Assembly: GCA_032622095.1 (NCBI GenBank)
Contig: CP136062.1
Span: 203,389,959 to 203,453,958 of the forward strand
DNA: 64,000 bases
Direction: 5' to 3'
Origin: Siphonodentalium dalli
Lineage: Eukaryota; Mollusca; Scaphopoda; Gadilida; Siphonodentaliidae
The notes under the pieces: model-generated
What the model was told of the DNA's origin: nothing
Seen by the model: the letters and a program-made list of their open reading frames with translations, nothing else
The model's database searches: none
Part shown: piece by piece, positions 35,225 through 45,727 of the stretch
How positions within the stretch are numbered: position 1 is the first letter of the stretch
Layout of the letters: each line of letters opens with the position of its first letter
Made by a program: the position numbers and the translations under genes

Positions 35225-36015
35225 GAGGTGTGACTGTCCCAATGGGACTACGGATACCCCCCTGTTTTTAAAATACTACCGGTAAGATGTTTCACATGTC
35301 AGTAAACATTTAGTTAAAATAATAAAATAACAGTTCCCATTGCAGGTGTACAACCATAACCCTAATCTTAAACCTATTGACTGAAAAATGTAGGAATAAA
35401 AGCTTGGACAAAATTATGTATGTTGCGAAAAAAATTCTAAGTCGAAATAGGGGAATAACTCCACACAAAAAATGTCGGACAGACGTCATAATCACAGGTG
35501 CACAGGTTCCCATGGTACTAAATATCAATGCCAAGATTAAAAAACATTGACCGTAAAATGTAGGAATAAAAGCTCGGACAAAATTATGCATGTTGCAAAC
35601 AAAGTTTCTAAGTCGAAAAAGGGGGATAACTCCACCAAAAAATGTCGGACAGACGTCATAATCGCAGGTGCACAAGTTCCCATGGTACTAAATATCTGTG
35701 ACACGTTTTAAAAATATTGACCGAAAAATGTAGGAATAAAAGCTCGGACAAAAGTAAACATGTTGCAAAAAATTTCTAAGTCGAAAAAGGGGGGATAACT
35801 CCACTAAAAAAAAGTCCGACAGACGTCATAATCGCAGGTGTACAGGTTCCCATGGTGGTTGATGTCTGTGCCAAGTTTCACGGAAATTGATCAAAAAACA
35901 ACTAAGAAAAACTCCGGACAAATTTGTGTCCACGGACGGACGACGGACGGACGACGGACGGACGGACAAGCTGACTCTAGTATACCCCCCCTAACTTCGT
36001 TGCGGGGGGTATAAT
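35225..36015. repeat. Bivalve-style tandem/dispersed repeat
   Basis: Starts with GTGTGACTGTCCCAATGGG, has three ~170-bp internal units (GGAATAAAAGCTCGGACAAA, TCCACCAAAAAATGTCGGAC, CGCAGGTGCACAAGTTCCCA), and ends with GGACGGACGACGGACGGACG and a TATACCCCCC...GGGGGGTATA inverted pair. Non-coding. Confidence 0.85.
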
Positions 36016-36638
36016 AAAAGGGCTCCGGCCTACTTTTTATGACATGCCCGATAACATTATACTATTGAGATGACATACAATTGCGTCATCTCCTTATTTA
36101 GAAATTTGAGTACAATTAACTACGTATGATTTACAATACAATCTGTAGTAAAATCCTTATTTGGTGTGTAACGTAATTATATATTTTTGGAGAAAATACG
36201 AACTGGATTAATAAAATTTAATATCATTGCAAAAAAAACAATTCTATTAGGTTCAAGTTTTCTATCTGATCATTCCCCAGTCATGACGTAACATATATTA
36301 ATGGATTTTTAACAGACAATGGGTAGTATGGGTTGATTAAAATGAGACTTGGTGTGATTTGAATGAAACTGTTGTGCATGCCGCCATGTATTTGATCTTC
36401 GTCGGACTTCATCTGGTTCTAAGCATTTGTTTATATACAAACTTTCTGTAACAGAATTTCTCTTTTGTTTACATAACAGTGTACGATTTTGACAATAACA
36501 TACAATTTATGCAGTATTTATGATAGGTATATGAACAAAGTCTGTCTAATTTTTAATATTCTTTCTGTTTTTGGCGGTTTTAATGAATTTGACTATTTCA
36601 ACAGCAATATCCACCCCGAACGTCATCCGTATCTTTAA

Positions 36639-36886
36639 CCCTTTGAGTGCCAGGGGCCGATATTATCGGCCCTAAACCTACACAATAAGTCTGTTAAAGA
36701 ATATAATAAAATATATTAAAATTGTAAAAAAATTGTAAAAAACAAAAACAAAAAAACAAAAAATTGTTAAGCCAATGCATTCTCTTATATATGCGAGGCG
36801 ACCTATGATCGACTCGCATATATAAGAGAATGCATTGGCACAGGGTATATGGGTTGATACAAAAATCGGACCTGGCACTCAAAGGG
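36639..36886. mobile_element. piggyBac-type MITE P2
   Basis: Same family as P1 in inverted orientation, with CCCTTTGAGTGCCAGG ends and TTAA at 36635-36638 and 36887-36890. It contains the same ~68-bp palindrome. Confidence 0.88.
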
Positions 36887-37040
36887 TTAAAGATTTAAAA
36901 TTATTGATGTCATGATGCCATACACATGTGTAAAAGGATACACATATTCAATGTTCTCAGGAGACAGGTAAGAAATAACTTGACCAGTCTCTTGAGGAAT
37001 AAAGAAATTTTGTACACTATATATGAGCGTTATTAATTAC

Positions 37041-37235
37041 CTGCTGAGACTTGGAGTACCGATGGATTTCATCCAGGAACAGGATAGTTTTCCTCTTGAA
37101 CATTTTCAGATCATTTTTGGCAGATGCGATGACGTTCCTGACATCGTTCACTCCAGATGATGTTGCAGATAGGGTTACAAACGTCGCATAACCCATCTTT
37201 TTGCAGTTGTTTCCAATTATTCTTGCAAGTGTTGT
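37041..37235 (-). CDS. WRNIP1: WRNIP1 exon 3
   Basis: 195 nt, acceptor TGCACAG, donor CAG|GTAATT, phase 0 on both sides. Residues 211-275 begin with the Walker A threonine pair (TTLARIIGNN), include FVTLSATSSGVNDVRNVI and the Walker B motif ILFLDEIHR (D265, E266), and end SKSQQ. The usual F after DEIHR is Y here (DEIHRYSKSQQ). Confidence 0.96.
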
Positions 37236-37309
37236 CTGTGCAATCCAAGAATCAAAAATAAGATAGTTGCAGATTATAACACATTTCCTGAACAGATAGT
37301 TATAGAAAA

Positions 37310-37412
37310 TTTTAATGTGACATTTATAGCAGGCAGGGAGATGGCAAAGAGGGTATTTCACCACCATCCAGGGGTGGCACCAGAGGGGGGTCAAGAGGGG
37401 CATACCCGTGGA
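37310..37412. repeat. Dispersed repeat shared with 38508-38640
   Basis: TTTTAATGTGACATTTATAG, CAGGCAGGGAGATGGCAAA, CCATCCAGGGGTGGCACCAG and TCAAGAGGGGCATAC occur in both places. The second copy has a poly-G expansion (38583-38617) between the last two. Confidence 0.85.
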
Positions 37413-37455
37413 AGCAGATTACCACAGTTCATATAAAAGGCATTAAGTAGCTTAA

Positions 37456-37691
37456 CCCTTTGAGTGCCAGGTCCTATTTTTGTATCAACCCATATACCCT
37501 GTGCCAATGCATTCTCTTATATATGCGAGTCGACCATAGGTCGCCTCGCATATATAAGAGAATGCATTGGCCTAACAATTTTGTAATTTTTTTTACAATT
37601 TTTTACAATTTTAATATATTTTATTATATTCTTTAACAGACTTATTGTGTAGGTTTAGGGCCGATAATATCGGCCCCTGGCACTCAAAGGG
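37456..37691. mobile_element. piggyBac-type MITE P3, inserted in a tandem-repeat unit
   Basis: Ends CCCTTTGAGTGCCAGG with TTAA at 37452-37455 and 37692-37695. The host sequence GGCATTAAGTAGC|TTAA|GTGTTATCT is found uninterrupted at 43665-43690, giving an empty site that shows exact TTAA insertion. Confidence 0.92.
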
Positions 37692-37764
37692 TTAAGTGTT
37701 ATCTAACAAAAGTGTTATCTATATAATGTTTATACAGCCATAATATGAGGAGGATGCTGGCCCC

Positions 37765-37768
<4 letters not shown>

Positions 37769-37800
<32 letters not shown>
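37769..37800. repeat. (AGATA)n microsatellite
   Basis: Six perfect AGATA units. Confidence 0.9.
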
Positions 37801-37801
<1 letters not shown>

Positions 37802-37830
37802 ATTTATTGACATAAACACCATAATATAAA

Positions 37831-37998
37831 GTTATTATACAATGTTGTGTACAGTATGTGTTTTTCTTGTACGAGTCCAGGTTGTGGTGAAAAGTCATAT
37901 TGTACGAGACACGCCAGTGTCGAGTCCAATATGTTCTTTACACAACAACCTGGACGAGTACAAGAAAAATCATACTGTACACAACATTGTATAATGAC
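37831..37998. repeat. Foldback hairpin element
   Basis: ATTATACAATGTTGTGTACA...TTCTTGTACGAGTCCAGGTTG faces the inverse CAACCTGGACGAGTACAAGA...TGTACACAACATTGTATAAT around the loop TGGTGAAAAGTCATATT...CCAATATG. Confidence 0.85.
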
Positions 37999-38924
37999 AT
38001 TTTTATTATCCATCTGTATGTTTATCCAAATTTTGGAAATAAAACTTTTGTGGTTATTTTTGGTATTTGTCGGCACTTAATTCTCTATAAAATCCTGTAC
38101 CGTATATTGATCATCAGAAAGCATGATTTGGAAAAGTAAACACGGAAGTGAGAAAAAACTCAATGCGGAAGTGAAACGTCTGCTAAAATCCATCAATGTT
38201 GCGCGCGCATCACAATTTAACCGATTCATTTCGCAATAGAGTTAATTCATGACGTCACGGAGTCCAATATGAAAAGTCATATTGTACAGTCGGGAGTCCA
38301 ATATGACTTTTTCCAGGACTATCGCGTGGCGGCTTTTGCCCAATCGGAAATGGTGTTAGTTAAGGGATGGATAATAATAATAGATAGATGTCAAAAACAC
38401 AATGAACATAGTGGTATGCGAAACAGAACACAATGAACATAGTGGTATGCGAAACAGAAATAACAGTATCAAGTAATAATATTCATAAGTACGGCCAATA
38501 TATATATTTTAATGTGACATTTATAGCAGGCAGGGAGATGGCAAAAGAGGGTATTTCACCGCCATCCAGGGGTGGCACCAGAGGGGGGGGGGGGGGGTGG
38601 GGGGGGGGGGGGGGGGGTCAAGAGGGGCATACCTGTGGGGGAAACCTGCAATGGCCAGTCCGGTAGTTTCTGCGATAGTATAGCCCCCCCATCAGGGATC
38701 GTAGCCCCTGAGTCGGGGAAATCCTGACACCACCCCTACCACTATCACTTGGGTCAGAACATTCTAACTAGTAGCTCAGGTTTTGCAATCTAACCATTGG
38801 CAATTAAAAAAAAAGACACCAATGACAAAGAAAATTGGCAACTAGTCACATACATGTATCTGTATCTGTAGATATCACAGTGCAGGAACCAATTCTGGTT
38901 GTAGATGCACTGGTCCAGGTGCTA

Positions 38925-39245
38925 CAACGGCCGAATAACTTTATAACCCTGTAGTGACTCCAGTAGCGTTCTTTAACGTGCACACACCAAGGCGTGTACA
39001 CGGGTCAGCCATTAATGTCCGCGCCCGATCGGACAGCGTACTGCACCCATGACAACATACCTGGACAAGTGTAATGGGGAGAAGTCGGCATTTTGCATTC
39101 GGATCTTTATTCAGTGATCTCGAATGAGACTTTTTAGCCTGACAAACTTGGTATCTGACCGAGTTCTGATTTTTGTCAGAATACCCTGACCAGGTTGCAT
39201 TCCCCGGTCCACTAGCACGAGAGACCAGTACGCTACCTCTCGGCT
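38925..39245 (-). mobile_element. tRNA-derived SINE (minus strand)
   Basis: Read on the minus strand the element opens with TAGCCGAGAGGTAGCG (A-box-like) and has a degenerate B-box region (GGGGAATGCAACC). It continues with a body containing GTGTGTGCACGTTAAAGAAC (inverse of 38967-38986), a block typical of invertebrate SINEs. Confidence 0.6.
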
Positions 39246-39362
39246 ACCGACTTCCTATGTATATATATCATAAAATCTCAAGCTCTTGTAGATTCATTTC
39301 TTCAGTACATGTATCTTTTCTTATCTGGTCATGTTTATTTGTATAGTTTGTGAAGATATTAA

Positions 39363-39754
39363 CCCTTTACCCAACAAACCGGCCAAAACCGGCCAAATAA
39401 AGCTTCAACAGCCTAAAATATCTTCGGTCTGTCTCAATAACACCATACAAATATGGATATCATTGGAACCGGCTCCTTGACCACATTGTGATAGTTACAG
39501 TTATGCCCTGTGCCAATGCATTCTCTTATATATGTGAGTCGACCATAGGTCGCCTCGCATATATAAGAGAATGCATCGGCCTAAAAAAAATCTTTTTTTA
39601 ACACTTTTTACCATTTTTTCTTACATTCTTTAACAATTTTATAATTTTTAATGTGTTAAGCCAATGCATTCTCTTATATATGCGAGGCGACCTATGGTCG
39701 ACTCACATATATAAGAGAATGCATTGGCACAGGGCCGTTCTGTTGGGTAAAGGG
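39363..39754. mobile_element. piggyBac-type MITE P4 (double palindrome)
   Basis: Ends CCCTTTACCCAACA / TGTTGGGTAAAGGG with TTAA on both sides (39359-39362, 39755-39758). It holds two copies of the CCAATGCATTCTCTTATATA palindrome in opposite orientation, separated by a T-rich spacer, plus a GGCCAAAACCGGCC motif near the left end. Confidence 0.9.
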
Positions 39755-40441
39755 TTAACCAATTCACTCTCGAGTGGATTCTCCCATTCTGTGTTAAAAG
39801 TATATATAGTAATGGTCCATTATTGATGTCAACCAAGTCCCCGAAATTGGCCACGGCAATAAGCAATGCCGTGGCAACATGTGGGATATATAATGCCACA
39901 GCATTAAAATTGCCATTGGACATTTTTCTAATTGCATGGGCAGCAACATATTTTATTTGCATATAATTAAATTGGATTAAGGCACAAGTTACAAAACTCT
40001 TGACCTCGCTCCTGACAAAACATTAAAGAACATAATATTTACATAAATAATGATTCACATGTAATCTAAGTAGTATAAAATGGTATATGGTATAATAGAT
40101 GTGTATAGGAGGATATGTTGTGTCCATCACTCTGTCAGGGAGGGCTTATATGCTGTCGTTTGAGTTCCTTTATGATTGTCGATAGTATAGCAGCCTAGTC
40201 GCTGTTTGAACAAAATGGTGTAACTCTCTATTTAAATTGTAATTTACTGAGATGTCACCAAAAAGTTGTTTTTCGACGGTGACATTTGATAAACCTAGAC
40301 CTTAAATGATTAGCTAGAGTAATTCTTGGAAGTGTGAATAGTGCGCAAGTAAAGAAATAATGACTTGCATCTTCAACTGGTACATTATTCATTTGTAGGG
40401 ATGTTACTTTCTGTATATAACAGCTTGGGAATCTACATCTA

Positions 40442-40899
40442 GCCCACTTAATTTTCGAGTCTCTGATTATTTTTTTTATAGTGACTTGATATATGGTTTT
40501 AATAACAATCTATGCCATAAAATATGATTTAAATACTGTAATTCATCACTATTTCAAACATCTGTGTCTCAGAAGATGCCCACAGAGAAATAGAAAACTG
40601 CTGAAGACTTCCCCCCTCTGGAACCCAGAATGCAACATAATTCAAACTTGTTCAATGAAAAGGGAAGAACTCTATCTTTAATATAATAGAGTTATTCCCC
40701 CTGCATTGAAAATAATACTGATTTTTACTTCAATATTGATGAATTAGCATTAGCAACTCAACAAAAACAACATGTCCACAGTTTAATACACCGGATAAGT
40801 TGATAATACAATGTTTTGAAGCTTCATCTTTCAAATGGTATATAAAATGGCATATATATTTTATATAAAGTAATATGGGGGTTCGAAAATTAAGTGGGC
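40442..40899. mobile_element. TIR element, GCCCACTTAATTTTCGA family
   Basis: Ends GCCCACTTAATTTTCGA / TCGAAAATTAAGTGGGC. The left subterminal block (ATATGGTTTTAATAACAATC, ATGCCATAAAAT) recurs at 46940-47060 and, mirrored, at 52570-52700. Non-coding. Confidence 0.7.
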
Positions 40900-41123
40900 C
40901 TTTAAGTTAATGAGGCCAGTCATTTGCCTCCCAAATGCTGTATCACCAACCTGCATAGCTTTACTTAACATACAAAACTAAACATATGAAATCATATATT
41001 AATGTAAAAAATTACATACGAGTAGATATATGATTTTTCATTTCAGCCCAGCCATTATTGTGGAAAATTACGGTAGAAGAAACTATCAAACTGTCCATGA
41101 AAGGCATCATATAATAAACCTAC

Positions 41124-41412
41124 CTTACCGCAGCCTGGAGGCCCCCATAAGATCATGGATGGAACCTGATTGTTCTCCAACAGCCCGCGTAACATGTGAC
41201 CTGGTCCAATAGCTTTAGATTGACCAATAAATTCTTGTAGAGTCTTTGGTCTGACCATTTCAGCCATCGGAACATTGGAGCTGAGTTTGTCCAGTACAGA
41301 TTGGGCTGATTTGCCAGAGATATCACAGTTAGTTGTTTTATGCTGACTCGGGTTATTATCCTCTCCTCCAGATTGACTTAAATCAGTAGAAGCTTCCTTG
41401 CATCCTGATGCA
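41124..41412 (-). CDS. WRNIP1: WRNIP1 exon 2
   Basis: 289 nt, acceptor TCATTTTAG, donor AAG|GTAGGT. Completes Ser114 and encodes residues 115-210: a low-complexity linker, then MAEMVRPKTLQEFIGQSKAI, GPGHMLRGLLENNQVPSMIL and WGPPGCGK. The intron falls exactly between the Walker A lysine (K210) and threonine (T211). Confidence 0.95.
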
Positions 41413-42595
41413 CTAAAATGACGATTAACACATTGCATTATATTTGTGGTTAGGGTGACACAGGAATTTTGATCCACTGGTGCAAATTATGCAAAAGAAT
41501 CATCCAAAGGTCCAAAAAGTTACTGTTGAGATCTTGGTGTTAGCTTGAAATCCACATGGTGTGATATGGCACAAACACTGAGGTGCCAATACTTTCCACA
41601 GAAGCCAGTCACACAAGAACGAATGCAAAAAGTTACGGAAAATTTTACATGTAGTGTATGTACACACCAATGACCATAACCACGTCTTGAACAATAAGTA
41701 TTTCCTACTCTTCACAAACACTCGTTCACTGATGAATGTCTAATTTGGATTTACAGATTGCCTTACCAAATTACATCAGAGACAACATATTAAGTGAACA
41801 CAGGTATTAAGTAGCCAGTACACGTCTCCATGAGCCATCGCTCAACTACACCAGCAGTCACATATACTGTATAAGAAGCTTTAAAATATAAGGTGATAAA
41901 AGTTTAAAACATTGAATTAAAATTTGTCCGAAAGTAAAGATGGTTCAAAACAGTAATCATGGATAATTCTGTGCATACGGGATGGTAGACGTTGCGAAAC
42001 AAATGGATTTGGATTGACCAAAGTATACATGTAGGATGAGCACAAAGCTGAAGTCCATGCTCAATTAAAAGGTATCAGGAATATAAGAAAAACTTCTGAG
42101 GTCCTAACTTGTAGTATAAAACATGAATAAACATTAAATGTTTTGAGCACATCCTTTCTCGATGACATTGCTACCACCAGGGAACCATCCCTGCTAAGAT
42201 TGTATATTTAGTGCTCATGAACTGAGTGCTTATTCATAGTATTATTAACATCGTTATTATTGTATCTCATTTATCAATTGTTAACTTTGTTAATTGCTTT
42301 CCATTACCTAAATAAAATTTATTTTATTAACAAATCTGTTTATGAACGAGAGGCCATCGGCAGATGTTTAACCCATCCATTGGTGATAGAGTTTTGATGT
42401 TGAATTCCTGTTATGTACTAAAGAAGTATACATATTGTATTGACAAATGAACATAAACATAAATTCTCAAATTATTGGAATTTATGGGTCCTATTGCCAA
42501 TTTTGCACTAGTAAAGTCACTTTGACTTTGGTAGGCATATAATAACATTGGAATAACCTAGGAGCCCCTAACCTGAGATAAATGAACCCAGATCA
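41413..42595. other. WRNIP1 intron 1, unassigned
   Basis: AT-rich intronic sequence. No transposon end, hairpin or coding frame recognised. Confidence 0.5.
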
Positions 42596-42599
42596 TACC

Positions 42600-43560
42600 C
42601 TGGTGGTCAGTGTAGCTCACAATAAAAATAGTTTAGACGTAAGTTTGGAGTTTTGGATGATACCCGGGAAGATTTGAAAGGGCCATCGGCCCTCTCCTAC
42701 AACCCACTTTGAATTCTGTAATTCCGCTGAAGAGCGTTTGTCAGTTTGTAAGTAGATTGATATATACCCATGCACAGTAGATGTTTGCCTACTGTGCATG
42801 GGGTGGATGGCACCGAAGCAAAGCCCCACCCCCATTCCGAACCAGGACCGGCAGAGAAGACTTACCTTGATTTCTCTGTGTGATTTATATGTGTTGATAT
42901 ATATATTATTTTGAGTTGTGAATAGTTGTAATTTAGTGTCATATTTAGTGCTTGCATAGACTCCAGTTGCCTTAGTCTGTTGTATTCCGGGCTTGTACTA
43001 CGGGCTCAACGCTAGGAAGAGGGTGCAATGCCAGCTGATTGACTTAAGGTCGGTTGGGGCTCCTCAACTCTTGATGGTGCAATGCCCGCCTTCCACTCCT
43101 GTGCGAGTGTCAGAACCCGTTGACCTGGTTGTGGTACAGTTACGGATGAGGGAGCAGCTGAGGCCAGACTGTGTTGATAAGCGTGGGCGTGGGTGAAAGC
43201 GTGTATTTGCAAATTTGTATATGTAGTTGTTAGCAGTTTTGAGAGAGATAATTATTCAACAGCTTATACTATGGCCACAACAGCTTATACTACGCTGCCC
43301 GAGGACATTCATCACGCCCAAGGGCCATCTAGGGCGTGAGCCCGCTAACCTAGATATTGATATTGGTGTTAGTCATGTTTTGTGTTCAGGTTTGTGAGCT
43401 TGTAGTTATGTGTAATGATTTTACAAGGTTAGCAGGTTAGTTGGTTGTTTGATGGAGTTAATTACTCAATGGCTTATACTACAGTCAGGATAAGCTTATC
43501 TACACCAACCCAAGGACATTCATCAGCACCCAAGGAGCCATCTAGTTTAGACATTACAAA
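42600..43560. repeat. Unclassified repeat region in WRNIP1 intron 1
   Basis: A moderately GC-rich stretch. At 42765-42800 ATGCACAGTAGATG faces CTACTGTGCAT (hairpin). From 43250 to 43560 a ~230-bp unit (AGAGATAATTATTCAACAGC, GCTTATACTA, GAGGACATTCATCA) is directly repeated. No retroelement protein recognised. Confidence 0.5.
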
Positions 43561-44070
43561 AGTGTTATCTACATGTATATAATGTTTATACAGCCATAAT
43601 ATGAGGATGATGCTGGCCTCTATGACCCCTAACTCAAAGCAGATTACCACAGTTCATATAAAAGGCATTAAGTAGCTTAAGTGTTATCTGGCAAAATTGT
43701 TTATATTAATCTATAAAATGTTTAAACAGCCATAATATGAGGATGCTGGCCTCTATGACCCCTAACTCAAAGCAGATTACCACAGTTCATATAAAAGGCA
43801 TTAAGTAGCTTAAGTGTTATCTGGCAAAATTGTTATCTATAAAATGTTTATACAGCCATAATATGAGGATGCTGGCCCCTATGACCCCTAACTGGAAGCA
43901 GATTACCACAGTTCATATAAAAGGCATTAAGTAGCTTAAGACCTGTTATCTGGCAAAATTGTTATCTATAAAATGTTTAAACAGCCATAATATGAGGATG
44001 CTGGCCACTATGACCCCTAACTGGAGGCAGATTACCACAGTTCATATAAAAGGCATTAAGTAGCTCTCAA
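43556..44070. repeat. Tandem repeat, ~125-bp unit, four copies
   Basis: Units contain AAGTGTTATCTGGCAAAATT, TACAGCCATAATATGAGGAT, GACCCCTAACT, GCAGATTACCACAGTTCATA and AAAGGCATTAAGTAGCTTAA. A further unit lies at ~37420-37765, interrupted by MITE P3. Confidence 0.9.
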
Positions 44071-45727
44071 TAAAATGGTTTCACACATTACAATGTTTTA
44101 CAAGTAGCTAGGACACAAAATCCATAACCTCCAATATTAATGTTCTAAGTGCTCAGTTGCCAGTAAAATTCAATTAACCATGATAATATGAACAAATAAG
44201 AAACTATGGTTCCTGGCAATAATCCATACCAAGTATTAACAACATCAGCCATTTTGGACTGGAGAAAAAGAATTTTAAAGAACTTATTTGATTTAGTGTT
44301 TTCTGACCCTTTTGTTGCCTCCTCTATTGGACCATCATGAAACCCCTGGCATGATAAACTGATAAAAGACCTAAATGCTCTATAGTACACAATATATTTT
44401 GTTCGTACATAGGACAGCATTGATTTATGTTCTTCAGATGAAATCCATGAAAAACCAATAGTCCTCAATGTTAATCTTCTGACCCCTTGGTGACCCCAAA
44501 AATTCACTCAAATATGAACAAATTATAAACTAGGTAGGCCTATTATAGCAATATGTCATACCAAGTATAATACATGGTATATAGCAATATAATACATGAC
44601 AGCTAAATAGAGCTTAATTTCAAAAAAGCAGATTACTACTCTAGGTGATAAAAGTTCTCACAGTGGATAGCATGTTATCATCAGGAAACCTCAATTCTGG
44701 ATGATTCTAGTTGAAGAAGAGCCATAACTCTGTATAAATAGGCTTCTTTATACATATAGAGCAAGTTAAAAGAGTCTTTTGAAGATCTGTTGCATGGCCA
44801 GCCACATAACAGAAATTAGCCTCACAAATACATGTATCAATTGTACTAAAAATTTAGCCACATACATGGTGCAGGTGAGAGCAGACAGACAGACAGACCG
44901 ACGGATGAATGAACAAAAGTGGTAAATCCGGAGGTTGACAAAATGTGTCCCATTTTATGGTATGGGTAGCCTACAAATAAAATGTAATTTCCCAATCAAC
45001 CTGCCCCAAGGTCCTAACCGTCCAAGATCCCAATCGTCCGAGGTCCCAAACATTTGACAATCATTCAATTGAGCCAAATAATTTTAATTGCATTCAAATT
45101 CAATAAGAATTTTAGGTTATTAATCAGTGTACATTATGCTTTAGCATAATTGGTTGCTCTACGGAGCAATCAAGTTGAATTGCTCTTCAGCACAATTGAT
45201 TGCTTTTTTTTCTTATTAAATTTTTTTTTAAGTGTCCAGGCCTGGATATTTCCACCCCCAGCACCTACATGACAGAAAATCATTATGGTTTTATCGGGCT
45301 CCAATTTGTGGTTCAATATTTCAAGGGCCCATCATAGAAAATGTTAATTCTGTTTGATTCTGGGCATATAGTATAGATGTTGGGATGGGGAGATGTCCAG
45401 GCCAATGATATCCCCCCCAGCCAACACCTACATGACAAAAATCCTCTTGGTTTTATTGCTTATTTTGCTTTGAGCAGTCATGAAATTAACTTTTTCCTAG
45501 AAAAAGTTGTGTTGACTCAGGATTTAGGGTGGGGGGGAGATGCACCTGCATGAAAAAAAATTCCTCTTATGTTTTTATCCCTTAGTTTGCTTTATATACA
45601 TGTAGTCATAAAATGGCAAGAAATTAACCCTTTCATTACAGGACGCAAACTTCAGCCCAAAATTTACTCGACGGGGAAGTCGTGTGAGATTGCCGCCCTG
45701 TGTTTATATTACAGCAAGCTCATGGCT
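44071..45727. other. WRNIP1 intron 1, degenerate repeats
   Basis: No gene. Two ~170-bp related units at 45230-45560 share GTCCAGGCC, CACCTACATGACA and GGTTTTAT. At 44880-44920 there is a short GACAGACAGACAGACC run. At 45125-45200 an AT-rich imperfect hairpin (AATTGGTTGCTC / GAGCAATC). Confidence 0.45.
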
